Shown in pieces: positions 57,136 through 64,000 of a DNA stretch of 64,000 bases. The position numbers and the translations under genes are program-made. Under the pieces are notes generated by a model. The model searched no databases, was not told the origin of the DNA, and worked only from the letters and a program-made list of their open reading frames with translations. Each line of letters begins with the position of its first letter. The first letter of the stretch is position 1. Source of the stretch: Pseudomonas sp. HN11 (GTDB lineage Bacteria; Pseudomonadota; Gammaproteobacteria; Pseudomonadales; Pseudomonadaceae); NCBI RefSeq assembly GCF_021390155.1, contig NZ_CP089985.1:2801001-2865000 (forward strand). The letters are read 5' to 3'.

Positions 57136-57965
57136 TACCCGCGCTGGGCTTGCTCGATTGCTTCGACCAGGCTGTCAATCCCGGCCAGGCGCGCACGGTT
57201 GTCGTGATCCCAGGGGTGGAAACCGGGCTTGAAGTAATGCAGCCATGGCACCAGCATCCTTGGGAAAACACCCTTGGGCCCATACAGAAACTTCAACATG
57301 CGCCAGAAACCTTTCAAGTGCCCACCCGACTTGCGGTCGGCGATCAACAGGCGCAGGTGGAAATCGAACACCACCAACCAGAAGAACAGCGTGGTGGTCA
57401 GCATGGTCCCGGTACGCAACAAGTAACGCTTGGGGCCGGGCTTGATCACACGGTTCCACACATCGAAGGCCACGGCCTTGTGTTCGGTTTCCTCCAGGGC
57501 GTGCCAGTACCACATCTGTTGGTAGCCTTTGAGCGAATTGCCGAAGCGTGAAGGATCACTCAAGAGTATTTCCGCAAGCATCGCGGTGTAGTGTTCGAGC
57601 GCAATAGTCACCGCCAGGTTGAACGACGGCGGCAGGTGTTTTTTCTGCAGATCGAGGATGAATTTCAACCGGCGATCCAAGGTGTGCGCGGGCAGCCCCG
57701 CGGCTTGCAGCAGGTCGTTGTAGGCCACGTGCTCGCGGCTGTGCATGGCTTCCTGGCCGATGAATCCCTGGATCTCTTTTTTCAGCTGCGGGTCGTCGAT
57801 GCGCTGGCGGTAATGGCGCACGCTGTCCATGAAAAACAGCTCGCCCTGGGGAAACAGCAGCGACAGGGCATTGAAGAAATGTGTGATGAACGGGCCCTGT
57901 TCATGCCAGTCCTTGATACGTTCGGCGGGTAGGCTAAAACGGATGTCACGGCGAATCGGCAACAT
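57132..57965 (-). CDS. PF10118-type 'metal-dependent hydrolase', probably a ferritin-like diiron protein
   Basis: This 277-residue helical protein matches the family usually called 'metal-dependent hydrolase'. The sequence shows a ferritin-like ligand pattern: Glu42 (GELFFMD), Glu72-x2-His75 (GQEAMHS), Glu124 (ALEHYTA) and Glu159-x2-His162 (LEETEHKA). That fits a four-helix dimetal site better than a hydrolase. A hydrophobic hairpin is at about residues 189-205. It is co-directional with the SDR and monooxygenase genes, 15 bases downstream of the SDR, so it probably acts on a lipid or alkane-derived molecule. AGGAG lies 8 bases before the ATG. Confidence 0.8.
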   Translation of the reverse strand: MLPIRRDIRFSLPAERIKDWHEQGPFITHFFNALSLLFPQGELFFMDSVRHYRQRIDDPQLKKEIQGFIGQEAMHSREHVAYNDLLQAAGLPAHTLDRRLKFILDLQKKHLPPSFNLAVTIALEHYTAMLAEILLSDPSRFGNSLKGYQQMWYWHALEETEHKAVAFDVWNRVIKPGPKRYLLRTGTMLTTTLFFWLVVFDFHLRLLIADRKSGGHLKGFWRMLKFLYGPKGVFPRMLVPWLHYFKPGFHPWDHDNRARLAGIDSLVEAIEQAQRGY

Positions 57966-57980
57966 AGTGCGTGCTCCTGT

Positions 57981-58871
57981 TCAGAGGCGAGGCTCGTCGT
58001 TGGTTTCGTACACGGGCGTGCGTGGTTTTGGCGCCATGCGTTTGCTGGCGAACACCACCAGCGCTTGATAGGCCGCGGGCAGGCAGCGAGCCAGCAGGTC
58101 GAGGAAATACGCGTCGCGGCCGATCAACACACGGCGTTTGTTCTTGCGTACGCCGTGCAGGATCACCTTGGCCGCCTGGTCAGCGTCGGTGATGAACAGC
58201 TTCTCGAAGTCGGCGCGGGCTTGCTGTTCGCTGTGGATCAGGAAGCCCGTCATGTTCGCGTCGATACGGCTGCTGCGGCAGATGTCGGTGCGGATGCCGC
58301 CGGGGTGCACGCAGGTGGCCGACACGCCGCAGCGCTGCATGTCCAGTTCCTGGCGCAGGGATTCGGTAAAACCGCGCACTGCGAACTTGGTGGCGTTGTA
58401 GCCGCTCATGCCCGGTTGGGCGAACAGGCCGAACACACTGGACGTGTTGATCACGTGACCATCACCGCACGCTTTCAAGTAGGGCAGGAACGCTTTGGTG
58501 CCGTGGACCACGCCCCAAAAGTTGATGCCGACGATCCATTCCAGGTCGGCGTAGTCCACACCTTCTACCGTACTCGACAGGGCCACCCCGGCATTGTTGA
58601 ATACCAGATTGACCTGGCCATGTTCGGCAACGCAACGCGCGGCCCAGTCCTCCATGGCCTGACGGTCGGAAACATCGAGCACCTGGGTGGTAACGGACAC
58701 GGGCGCCAGGGTTGAGGCCTTGATCAGCGCCAGGGTTTGCTCCAGCCCCTGGGTGTTTTTGTCCGCCAGGGCCAGATGACAGCCTTCCCGTGCGAGGGCC
58801 AGGGCCAGTGCGCGGCCCATGCCGGACGCTGCACCGGTTATCGCCGCTACGCGGCCGTTGAATGATTTCAT
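57981..58871 (-). CDS. Short-chain dehydrogenase/reductase
   Basis: This 296-residue SDR has the cofactor loop TGAASGMGRALALALAREG, NNAG at LVFNNAGVAL and the active-site INTSSVFGLFAQPGMSGYNATKFA (Ser, Tyr, Lys). The C-terminal 60 residues, with a basic stretch (GVRKNKRRVLIGRD) and a hydrophobic segment, are typical of SDRs linked to lipid metabolism. Its start overlaps the monooxygenase stop (ATGA, 58871-58868). It could oxidise a secondary alcohol to the ketone used by the monooxygenase. Confidence 0.9.
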   Translation of the reverse strand: MKSFNGRVAAITGAASGMGRALALALAREGCHLALADKNTQGLEQTLALIKASTLAPVSVTTQVLDVSDRQAMEDWAARCVAEHGQVNLVFNNAGVALSSTVEGVDYADLEWIVGINFWGVVHGTKAFLPYLKACGDGHVINTSSVFGLFAQPGMSGYNATKFAVRGFTESLRQELDMQRCGVSATCVHPGGIRTDICRSSRIDANMTGFLIHSEQQARADFEKLFITDADQAAKVILHGVRKNKRRVLIGRDAYFLDLLARCLPAAYQALVVFASKRMAPKPRTPVYETNDEPRL

Positions 58872-60406
58872 GACAGGCTGCCTTCTGCAGTGGAGTGAGG
58901 CGTCGGTACAGGGCGTTCAGGCGCATGGGCCGGCAACAGATTGGTCACATAGTCCTTCAGCGCAAACTGCCGGGTGACCTGCTTGAAACGCCAGGTCGAG
59001 CCGGGCCACAGGGTGGTGTTTTTGCCGGTGCGGGGATCGAGATACCAGCTCTGGCAGCCACCGGTGTTCCAGATGGTGCGCTTGAGCTGGTCTTGCAACC
59101 GTTGGTTGTAGGCGCTTTCCACCGTGGATTTGACCTCCACGCTCGCGATGCGATGCCGTTGCATTTGCTGGAGAGCGTCGAGGATGTAGGTCACCTGGGC
59201 TTCGATCATAAGGATCATCGAGTTATGCCCAAGGCCGGTGTTGGGGCCGACGATCAGGAACAGGTTGGGGTAGCCGGGTACCGTCGTGCCCTTGTAGGCG
59301 TGTGCGCCGTTTTGCCAGGTGTCCATCAGGTCCACGCCGCCGTTGCCGATGATGCAGTCGCGGGGCAGGGGATCCGTGGCCTGGAAGCCGGTGCCGAAGA
59401 TCAAACAGTCAGCCGGGTGCTTGATGCCGTCGGCCGTAATCACGCCGTCGGCTTCGATGCGCAGCACGTTGTCGGTGACCACCGTGACATTGCTGCGAGA
59501 CAACGCCGGGTAGTAGTCATTGGAAATCAGCACGCGCTTGCAGCCAATGGTGTAGTCCGGAGTCAGGGTCTTGCGCAGGGAAGGGCGCGCCACTTGTTTG
59601 TGCAAGTGGCGCAGGGCGATCTTCTGCACCATTTTCATCAGCCTTGGGTGCAGGGAAAAGCCAACCACGCGGCCTTCCAGCGCCCAGTAGAAGGCGCTGC
59701 GCACCAGGCGTTGGGTAAAGGGCAGATGCTTGAACAGCCAGCGTTCAACGGGTGAAATCGCCCGGTCGGGCTTGGGCATGATCCATGGCGGGGTGCGTTG
59801 GAACAGGTCCAGGTGAGCCACCTGCGGCGCAATCTGCGGCACAAACTGAATGGCACTGGCGCCGGTGCCGATCACCGCCACGCGTTTACCTTTCAAGGGA
59901 TAGTCGTGGTCCCACTGTTGGGAGTGGAAGCGTTTTCCCTTGAAGCGGTCCAGCCCTGGGATATCCGGCAGCGCCGGCCGCGACAAACCGCCCATGCCCG
60001 ACACCAGCACCCGCGCACTGACCTGGCGACCGTCCTTGAAGCTCAACTGCCAGCGTTGTTGCGCTTCATCGAACACTGCGCGCTCAAGGCCCATGCCGAA
60101 ACGCAGGTAGGGCGCCAGCTCAAAGCGCGCAGCGCATTGCTCCAGGTACGCACGGATCTCCGCTTGCGGCGCGAACTGGCGCGTCCAGTCCGGGTTGGGC
60201 GCAAAGGAAAAGGAATACACATGGGACTGCACATCGCAGGCGCAGCCCGGGTAGTGGTTGTCCCGCCACGTGCCGCCGAGGGTGTCGGCCTGCTCGGCGA
60301 TAAAGAAGTCGGTAAACCCGGCTTCCTTGAGCTTGATCGCCATGCACAGGCCGGCAAAGCCGGAGCCGATGATGGCGATGTCGATTGAATCACTCTGGGC
60401 GTTCAT
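58868..60406 (-). CDS. Baeyer-Villiger/AlmA-type flavin monooxygenase
   Basis: This 512-residue FAD/NADPH monooxygenase has the N-terminal FAD loop IAIIGSGFAGLCMAI, the GGTWRDNHYPGCACD motif, the Baeyer-Villiger fingerprint FxGxxxHxxxWD (FKGKRFHSQQWD), and the second Rossmann loop VAVIGTGASAIQF. Proteins of this group include ketone monooxygenases and AlmA, associated with long-chain alkane use. The neighbouring SDR, hydrolase and alkB support a lipid/alkane role. AAGGA lies 6 bases before the ATG. The substrate is inferred. Confidence 0.87.
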   Translation of the reverse strand: MNAQSDSIDIAIIGSGFAGLCMAIKLKEAGFTDFFIAEQADTLGGTWRDNHYPGCACDVQSHVYSFSFAPNPDWTRQFAPQAEIRAYLEQCAARFELAPYLRFGMGLERAVFDEAQQRWQLSFKDGRQVSARVLVSGMGGLSRPALPDIPGLDRFKGKRFHSQQWDHDYPLKGKRVAVIGTGASAIQFVPQIAPQVAHLDLFQRTPPWIMPKPDRAISPVERWLFKHLPFTQRLVRSAFYWALEGRVVGFSLHPRLMKMVQKIALRHLHKQVARPSLRKTLTPDYTIGCKRVLISNDYYPALSRSNVTVVTDNVLRIEADGVITADGIKHPADCLIFGTGFQATDPLPRDCIIGNGGVDLMDTWQNGAHAYKGTTVPGYPNLFLIVGPNTGLGHNSMILMIEAQVTYILDALQQMQRHRIASVEVKSTVESAYNQRLQDQLKRTIWNTGGCQSWYLDPRTGKNTTLWPGSTWRFKQVTRQFALKDYVTNLLPAHAPERPVPTPHSTAEGSLS

Positions 60407-60672
60407 AAGCAGTCCTTCGTGGGCATCGGGTGTGCTCCTTTCTTGTTGTGTCTTTTAGATAGAACACCATTGCAAAGAAAAATTGAATTACTTATTTTAA
60501 AAAAGATTTTAAATAATCTACCTGAAAATATCGCCTACGCTAGTTCCAGGTCTCTCATGCGCGACTTGTCCGACGGACAGCCGCGGTGCTCAGGTCCAGG
60601 GTATGGGCGATAGCTGAGGCCTTGATCAATACCGGTCGGGTCGACAGCAGCAGGGATGCAGAGGACCGATCT
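60407..60672. promoter_or_regulatory. AT-rich divergent promoter region of the alkane module
   Basis: The region between the divergent monooxygenase and alpha/beta hydrolase genes is strongly AT-rich at 60460-60530. TTATTTTAAAA and TTTTAAATAA (60492-60514) form an imperfect inverted repeat. A similar TTATTTTxAAA..TTTTxAAAT string occurs upstream of alkB at 61832-61855. It probably carries both promoters and a shared regulator site. Confidence 0.4.
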
Positions 60673-61671
60673 ATGGCTGTCGAATGGGTTATCGCTGCGG
60701 CTGTTTTCATGGGCGCGAGCGCCGTTTTATGGGGGGTCAGCGCGTGGATGACACGACGCATTGAAGCCGCCGTTCCGAACAACGGGCGCTTTGTGGAGGT
60801 GGATGGCGAGCGCTTTCATTATTACGAGGAAGGCAAGGGCCCGCCGCTGGTGATGATTCACGGGCTGATGGGCAGCAGTCGCAACCTGACTTATGCGTTG
60901 TCCGGGCAATTGCGTGAACACTTTCGCGTCATCACCCTCGACCGTCCGGGGTCGGGTTATTCCACGCGTCACAAAGGCACCGCCGCGGACTTGCCCGCCC
61001 AGGCGCGGCAAGTCGCGGCTTTCATTAATACGCTGGGCCTGGACAAACCGCTGGTGCTGGGGCATTCCCTCGGCGGGGCGATTTCGTTGGCGCTGGCACT
61101 TGACCATCCCCATGCTGTATCGGCCCTGGTATTGGTGGCGCCACTGACTCATCCCCAACCCACATTGCCCCTGGTGTTCTGGTCGCTGGCTGTACGACCG
61201 GCCTGGCTACGTCGCTGGGTATCGCACACATTGACGGTCCCCATAGGGCTGTTGACGCGGCGTTCGGTGGTCAAGGGCGTGTTCGCCCCAGACATTGCCC
61301 CCGAAGATTTCGCCACGCGGGGAGGCGGGCTGCTGGGCATGCGACCCGACAATTTCTATGCCGCGTCCAGCGAGATTGCCTTGGTCAACGATTACCTGCC
61401 CGAGATGGTCAAGCGCTATCCGCAACTGACGCTGCCCGTCAGTCTGATCTATGGCGCGCGTGACAATGTCCTGGACTTTCGCAAACACGGCCAGGCCCTG
61501 GCCGACAAGGTCCCGGGCTTGAAGCTACAGGTGGTGGAGGGGCGCGGTCATATGCTGCCGATCACCGCCACCGCACGGGTGGTGGAGGCGGTGCAGCAGG
61601 TGGCCAAGCGAGCGCGCCCGCTGCAAAGCGCCGCCATCCTGCACCCGCCATTTGCCCTGGCGAACAAATAA
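60673..61671 (+). CDS. Alpha/beta hydrolase with N-terminal membrane anchor
   Basis: This 332-residue esterase/lipase-type protein has an N-terminal hydrophobic segment (AVEWVIAAAVFMGASAVLWGV), the oxyanion HGLMGSSRNL, the nucleophile elbow VLGHSLGGAIS and the catalytic His in EGRGHMLP. An acidic residue in YGARDNVLDF completes the triad. GAGG lies 8 bases before the ATG at 60673; the upstream frame is rejected. An ester of a lipid alcohol is a plausible substrate, as would be made by the monooxygenase divergent from it. Confidence 0.88.
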   Translation: MAVEWVIAAAVFMGASAVLWGVSAWMTRRIEAAVPNNGRFVEVDGERFHYYEEGKGPPLVMIHGLMGSSRNLTYALSGQLREHFRVITLDRPGSGYSTRHKGTAADLPAQARQVAAFINTLGLDKPLVLGHSLGGAISLALALDHPHAVSALVLVAPLTHPQPTLPLVFWSLAVRPAWLRRWVSHTLTVPIGLLTRRSVVKGVFAPDIAPEDFATRGGGLLGMRPDNFYAASSEIALVNDYLPEMVKRYPQLTLPVSLIYGARDNVLDFRKHGQALADKVPGLKLQVVEGRGHMLPITATARVVEAVQQVAKRARPLQSAAILHPPFALANK

Positions 61672-61965
61672 TCGTGGCCTTCAATGCGGCGTGGACCGTC
61701 CGAAATGCCTGCCCTAGAGACCTGACTAAACAGCAGAAAAACAGACTGCCTGGTCATATTCAAAAGGGTTCGAAAAAGTAGTTGACGACCTATCGATTCC
61801 GCGCTATTTCTTTAAAAAAATATTTCAATGTTTATTTTGAAATGATTTTTGAAATGCCTAAGAGCGAATAAAAATGAAGAAAACGTCTTTTATCGCATGG
61901 TTGATTTCCCGGGGCATTCAGCGCTCCCTGAACCTGTTTTCCGCTCTCCTGCCACGGAGATTGCC
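61672..61965 (+). promoter_or_regulatory. alkB upstream region with sigma-70-like promoter and operator-like repeats
   Basis: TTGACG (61782-61787) and TATTTC (61805-61810) are spaced by 17 bases, a fair sigma-70 promoter. Downstream, TTTTGAAATG occurs twice 12 bases apart (61835-61844 and 61847-61856), and TTTCAA (61823) is inverted relative to TTGAAA (61837). These lie near +10 to +45, so they suit a repressor or leader element. No GG-N10-GC was found. No gene is evident in the region. Confidence 0.5.
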
Positions 61966-63246
61966 ATGAATCAGACTCTGGCAGCCCCAAGCGTCTGGAC
62001 CGACGGCAAGCGTCATCTGTGGTGGCTGGGCATCATGCCTCTGGCCACTCCATTACTCTCCGGTTCACTCGCCATCAGCACTGGTATCCAGCAACTCTGG
62101 TGGGTCGGTGTGTTGGTGATCTTCGGCCTGATCCCGTTGATCGATGGCTTGCTCGGTGAAGACGTGAGCAACCCACCCGAATCCGCCGTCAGCCACCTCG
62201 AATCCCAAAGTTACTATCGTTGGATCGTCTACACCGGCGTGTTCTTTGTCATCTCCTCGGTAGTGATCACCGGTTGGCTCGCCGCCGGCGGTATTGACTG
62301 GATCATCCAGGGCGGCCTGTCGCAGGCAGTCGCGAACCTGGAACCTTCCAGTTGGCTGTCTCACACCGCCAGTTACATCACTGCACGCACTCAACTGCAC
62401 GGCGAACCGAGCTGGTTTACCTACGTGGGCATGGCCATGTCGACCGGCGCCGCCACTGGCATCGCGATCAACACGGCGCATGAGCTGGGGCACAAGCCCA
62501 ATGCGCTGGAAGTGTTCCTGGCCAAGGTCACCCTGGCCCCGACGTTCTACGGGCATTTTTACACCGAGCACAACCGTGGTCACCACGTACGCGTCGCTAC
62601 GCCGGAAGATCCGGCCAGCTCGCGCCTCGGGGAAAGCTTCTGGGCCTTCCTGCCACGTTCAGTCTGGTTCAGCGCCCGCTCGGCGTGGAACCTGGAACGC
62701 GAACGCCTGCGCAAACTTGGCCTGCCGGCCTGGCATTGGCAGAACGGCGTGCTCAGTGCCTGGATGTACAGCGGGGTGTTGTGGGGCGCGATGATCACTT
62801 GGTTGGGGGCGGCGGTTATTCCCTTCCTGATTATCCAGGGCGTTTACGGGTTCTCATTGCTGGAAGTCGTGAACTATGTCGAACACTACGGCCTTAAACG
62901 CCAGAAGTTGCCCAATGGTCGTTATGAGCGGTGTTCGCCTCGGCATTCGTGGAACAGCAACCGTATTGTGACCAATATCTTCCTGTTCCAGTTACAGCGT
63001 CATTCCGATCACCATGCCAACCCCACGCGCAGTTATCAGTCGTTGCGCCACTTTGATGAATCACCGCAACTTCCTTATGGCTACGCAAGCATGATTGTCT
63101 GGGCGTATGTGCCTTACTTATGGCGTCGGCGCATGGACCACCGAGTCCTCAATCATTATGCCGGCGATATAAACCTGACCAACCTTCAACCCTCGCAACG
63201 GTTGAAGTACCTGGAGAAGTACAGTAACAGCGCCAAGCTGTTTTAA
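61966..63246 (+). CDS. alkB: Alkane 1-monooxygenase AlkB
   Basis: This 426-residue integral-membrane diiron hydroxylase has about six membrane helices and all histidine boxes: HELGH, EHNRGHH, NYVEHYG and LQRHSDHHA. It oxidises the terminal methyl of medium-to-long n-alkanes, needing rubredoxin and rubredoxin reductase, which are not in the window. The start at 61966 has GGAG 7 bases upstream; the longer frame is rejected. A praB-like gene follows, a typical neighbour in Pseudomonas. Confidence 0.96.
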   Translation: MNQTLAAPSVWTDGKRHLWWLGIMPLATPLLSGSLAISTGIQQLWWVGVLVIFGLIPLIDGLLGEDVSNPPESAVSHLESQSYYRWIVYTGVFFVISSVVITGWLAAGGIDWIIQGGLSQAVANLEPSSWLSHTASYITARTQLHGEPSWFTYVGMAMSTGAATGIAINTAHELGHKPNALEVFLAKVTLAPTFYGHFYTEHNRGHHVRVATPEDPASSRLGESFWAFLPRSVWFSARSAWNLERERLRKLGLPAWHWQNGVLSAWMYSGVLWGAMITWLGAAVIPFLIIQGVYGFSLLEVVNYVEHYGLKRQKLPNGRYERCSPRHSWNSNRIVTNIFLFQLQRHSDHHANPTRSYQSLRHFDESPQLPYGYASMIVWAYVPYLWRRRMDHRVLNHYAGDINLTNLQPSQRLKYLEKYSNSAKLF

Positions 63247-63271
63247 GTTCAAGTAACACGTTGTTTGTGTG

Positions 63272-63310
63272 CTCGGGGCGTGCGTGTCGCGCAGGCTTCT
63301 ATCGCCCGAG
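63272..63310 (+). terminator. Possible terminator after alkB
   Basis: CTCGGGGCG and CGCCCGAG pair with one bulge and a long 22-base loop, followed by GTTTTCC, 25 bases after the alkB stop. The long loop makes it weak. Confidence 0.35.
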
Positions 63311-63379
63311 GTTTTCCAGACAAGTGGCAATAAAGTTGTTTGACCCGAACAAAAATAATTAAAGGGAAGGACGTACACC

Positions 63380-63874
63380 ATGCAAGCACCTGCCAAGTTC
63401 ACCACTCATATCGTATTGGCCGCGCTGGGTTTGATCGCCTATCACCAGGCTCAGGCCGCACGTATCGAACCGGCTGGCAGCGCCTTTACCGCCCAAGGCC
63501 CCATCAGCTTTTCCAAAGGTGCGCTGATCAGCGCCGACTGCACCATCAAGGTGGCCGGCAAGGTCGCAGCGGATGGTTCATCGGTGAATGTCGACAAGGT
63601 CGAATTCGACGGTGGCCTGAAATGCAGCCGCGTTGAAGCTATCAACTTGCCGTGGGTACTTGTTGCGAAAGACACCCAGAGTGGTTCCATGTCGAAGATC
63701 GCCGTGGATGTCCATGCATTTGGCCTGGGGGGCAAGTGTGGGCCATCCACGGCCAACGGTACATGGGACAACGCCACCGGAAAGTTGGAAGCCGCCAATG
63801 TGCCGATTGGCGAAGATTGCACGATCAAAACGGTGTCCATAAAGATGCCGCCGAACTTTAAAGTTGTTGAATAA
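63380..63874 (+). CDS. praB: PraB-like alkane oxidation-associated exported protein
   Basis: This 164-residue protein has a signal peptide (HIVLAALGLIAYHQAQA) and a mature part starting ARIEPAGSAFTAQGPISFSKG. Four to six cysteines are spaced through the protein (SADCTIKV, LKCSRVE, GKCGPS, EDCTIKT), suggesting two disulfides. The N-terminal pattern matches Pseudomonas proteins called alkane oxidation protein activator PraA/PraB, which also behave as secreted biofilm-associated proteins. The location after alkB supports this. The ATG at 63380 has AGGGAAGGA upstream. Confidence 0.75.
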   Translation: MQAPAKFTTHIVLAALGLIAYHQAQAARIEPAGSAFTAQGPISFSKGALISADCTIKVAGKVAADGSSVNVDKVEFDGGLKCSRVEAINLPWVLVAKDTQSGSMSKIAVDVHAFGLGGKCGPSTANGTWDNATGKLEAANVPIGEDCTIKTVSIKMPPNFKVVE

Positions 63875-64000
63875 CTATCGAATTTTTTACGGCGGTAATT
63901 GAATTGAGATTTGGCTGGAAAGGGAGTTTTGCAGCGTCACCGTGACCTCTCGATCATGGCCATTACCCCTGGCGAAATGACTCGCCATAACATGTGAGGA
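63875..64000. other. Trailing region after praB-like gene
   Basis: No open frame of note continues off the end of the window in these 126 bases; ATG frames near 63955 stop at once. No clear terminator hairpin is visible. Confidence 0.5.

Noticed and set aside
63330..63350. Sigma-54-like site TGGCAATAAAGTTGTT before the praB-like gene
   Set aside because: The -12 element has GT where GC is required, so it fails the essential test, although the -24 half is good.

Overview
The window is chromosomal DNA from a Pseudomonas of the fluorescens group. The evidence is the GC-rich coding DNA, the Pseudomonas REP-type palindromes (core GTGGGAGCGGGC / GCCCGCTCCCAC), an OprD-family porin end, a PraB-like alkane protein and a type VI secretion cluster with the gene order of P. 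aeruginosa HSI-II. No rRNA, tRNA, CRISPR array, insertion sequence or prophage was seen. Coding density is high and most starts have a clear ribosome binding site.

Layout. 1-5.3 kb: end of an OprD-type porin, a large GH63-like glycosidase, an SCP2 lipid-binding protein, a histidine phosphatase and the SohB protease. 5.3-7.5 kb: a zinc polyol-type dehydrogenase with an orphan sugar-binding protein. 8-10.2 kb: a TerC/CBS membrane protein, a thioredoxin-fold protein and a small secreted protein. 10.4-17 kb: a polar amino-acid-type ABC transporter, RidA, an IclR regulator, a DSD1-family PLP ammonia-lyase and a 2-keto-3-deoxygluconate-type kinase. A near-consensus sigma-54 promoter precedes them. 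Together they read as an uptake and catabolic operon for an amino-sugar acid, most simply D-glucosaminate. 17-20 kb: a parvulin and a soluble hybrid histidine kinase. 20-24.2 kb: gntP-bdhA-aacS for 3-hydroxybutyrate/acetoacetate use, with a good sigma-54 promoter, next to its likely activator HbcR. hbcR is translationally coupled to the end of a yejABEF peptide transporter operon (25.8-31.3 kb). 31.4-33.7 kb: a second parvulin, a truncated PotF-like protein, a DUF1543 protein and an aldo/keto reductase.

33.8-54.5 kb: type VI secretion. hcp lies divergent from a long forward operon: tssA-B-C-E-F-G-clpV, a sigma-54 activator, a 43-residue lipoprotein (OrfX position), fha, tssJ-K-L-M, a PP2C phosphatase and a Ser/Thr kinase. 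The phosphatase, kinase and FHA protein form the usual threonine-phosphorylation control. No vgrG, PAAR or obvious effector is in the window.

54.5-64 kb: a DUF6388 protein, an unusual PTS-EIIC/EAL fusion (c-di-GMP phosphodiesterase), then an alkane-related module. A Baeyer-Villiger type monooxygenase, an SDR and a ferritin-like 'metal-dependent hydrolase' are divergent from an alpha/beta hydrolase, alkB and a praB-like gene. The set could support both terminal (AlkB) and subterminal (alcohol to ketone to ester to acid plus alcohol) oxidation.
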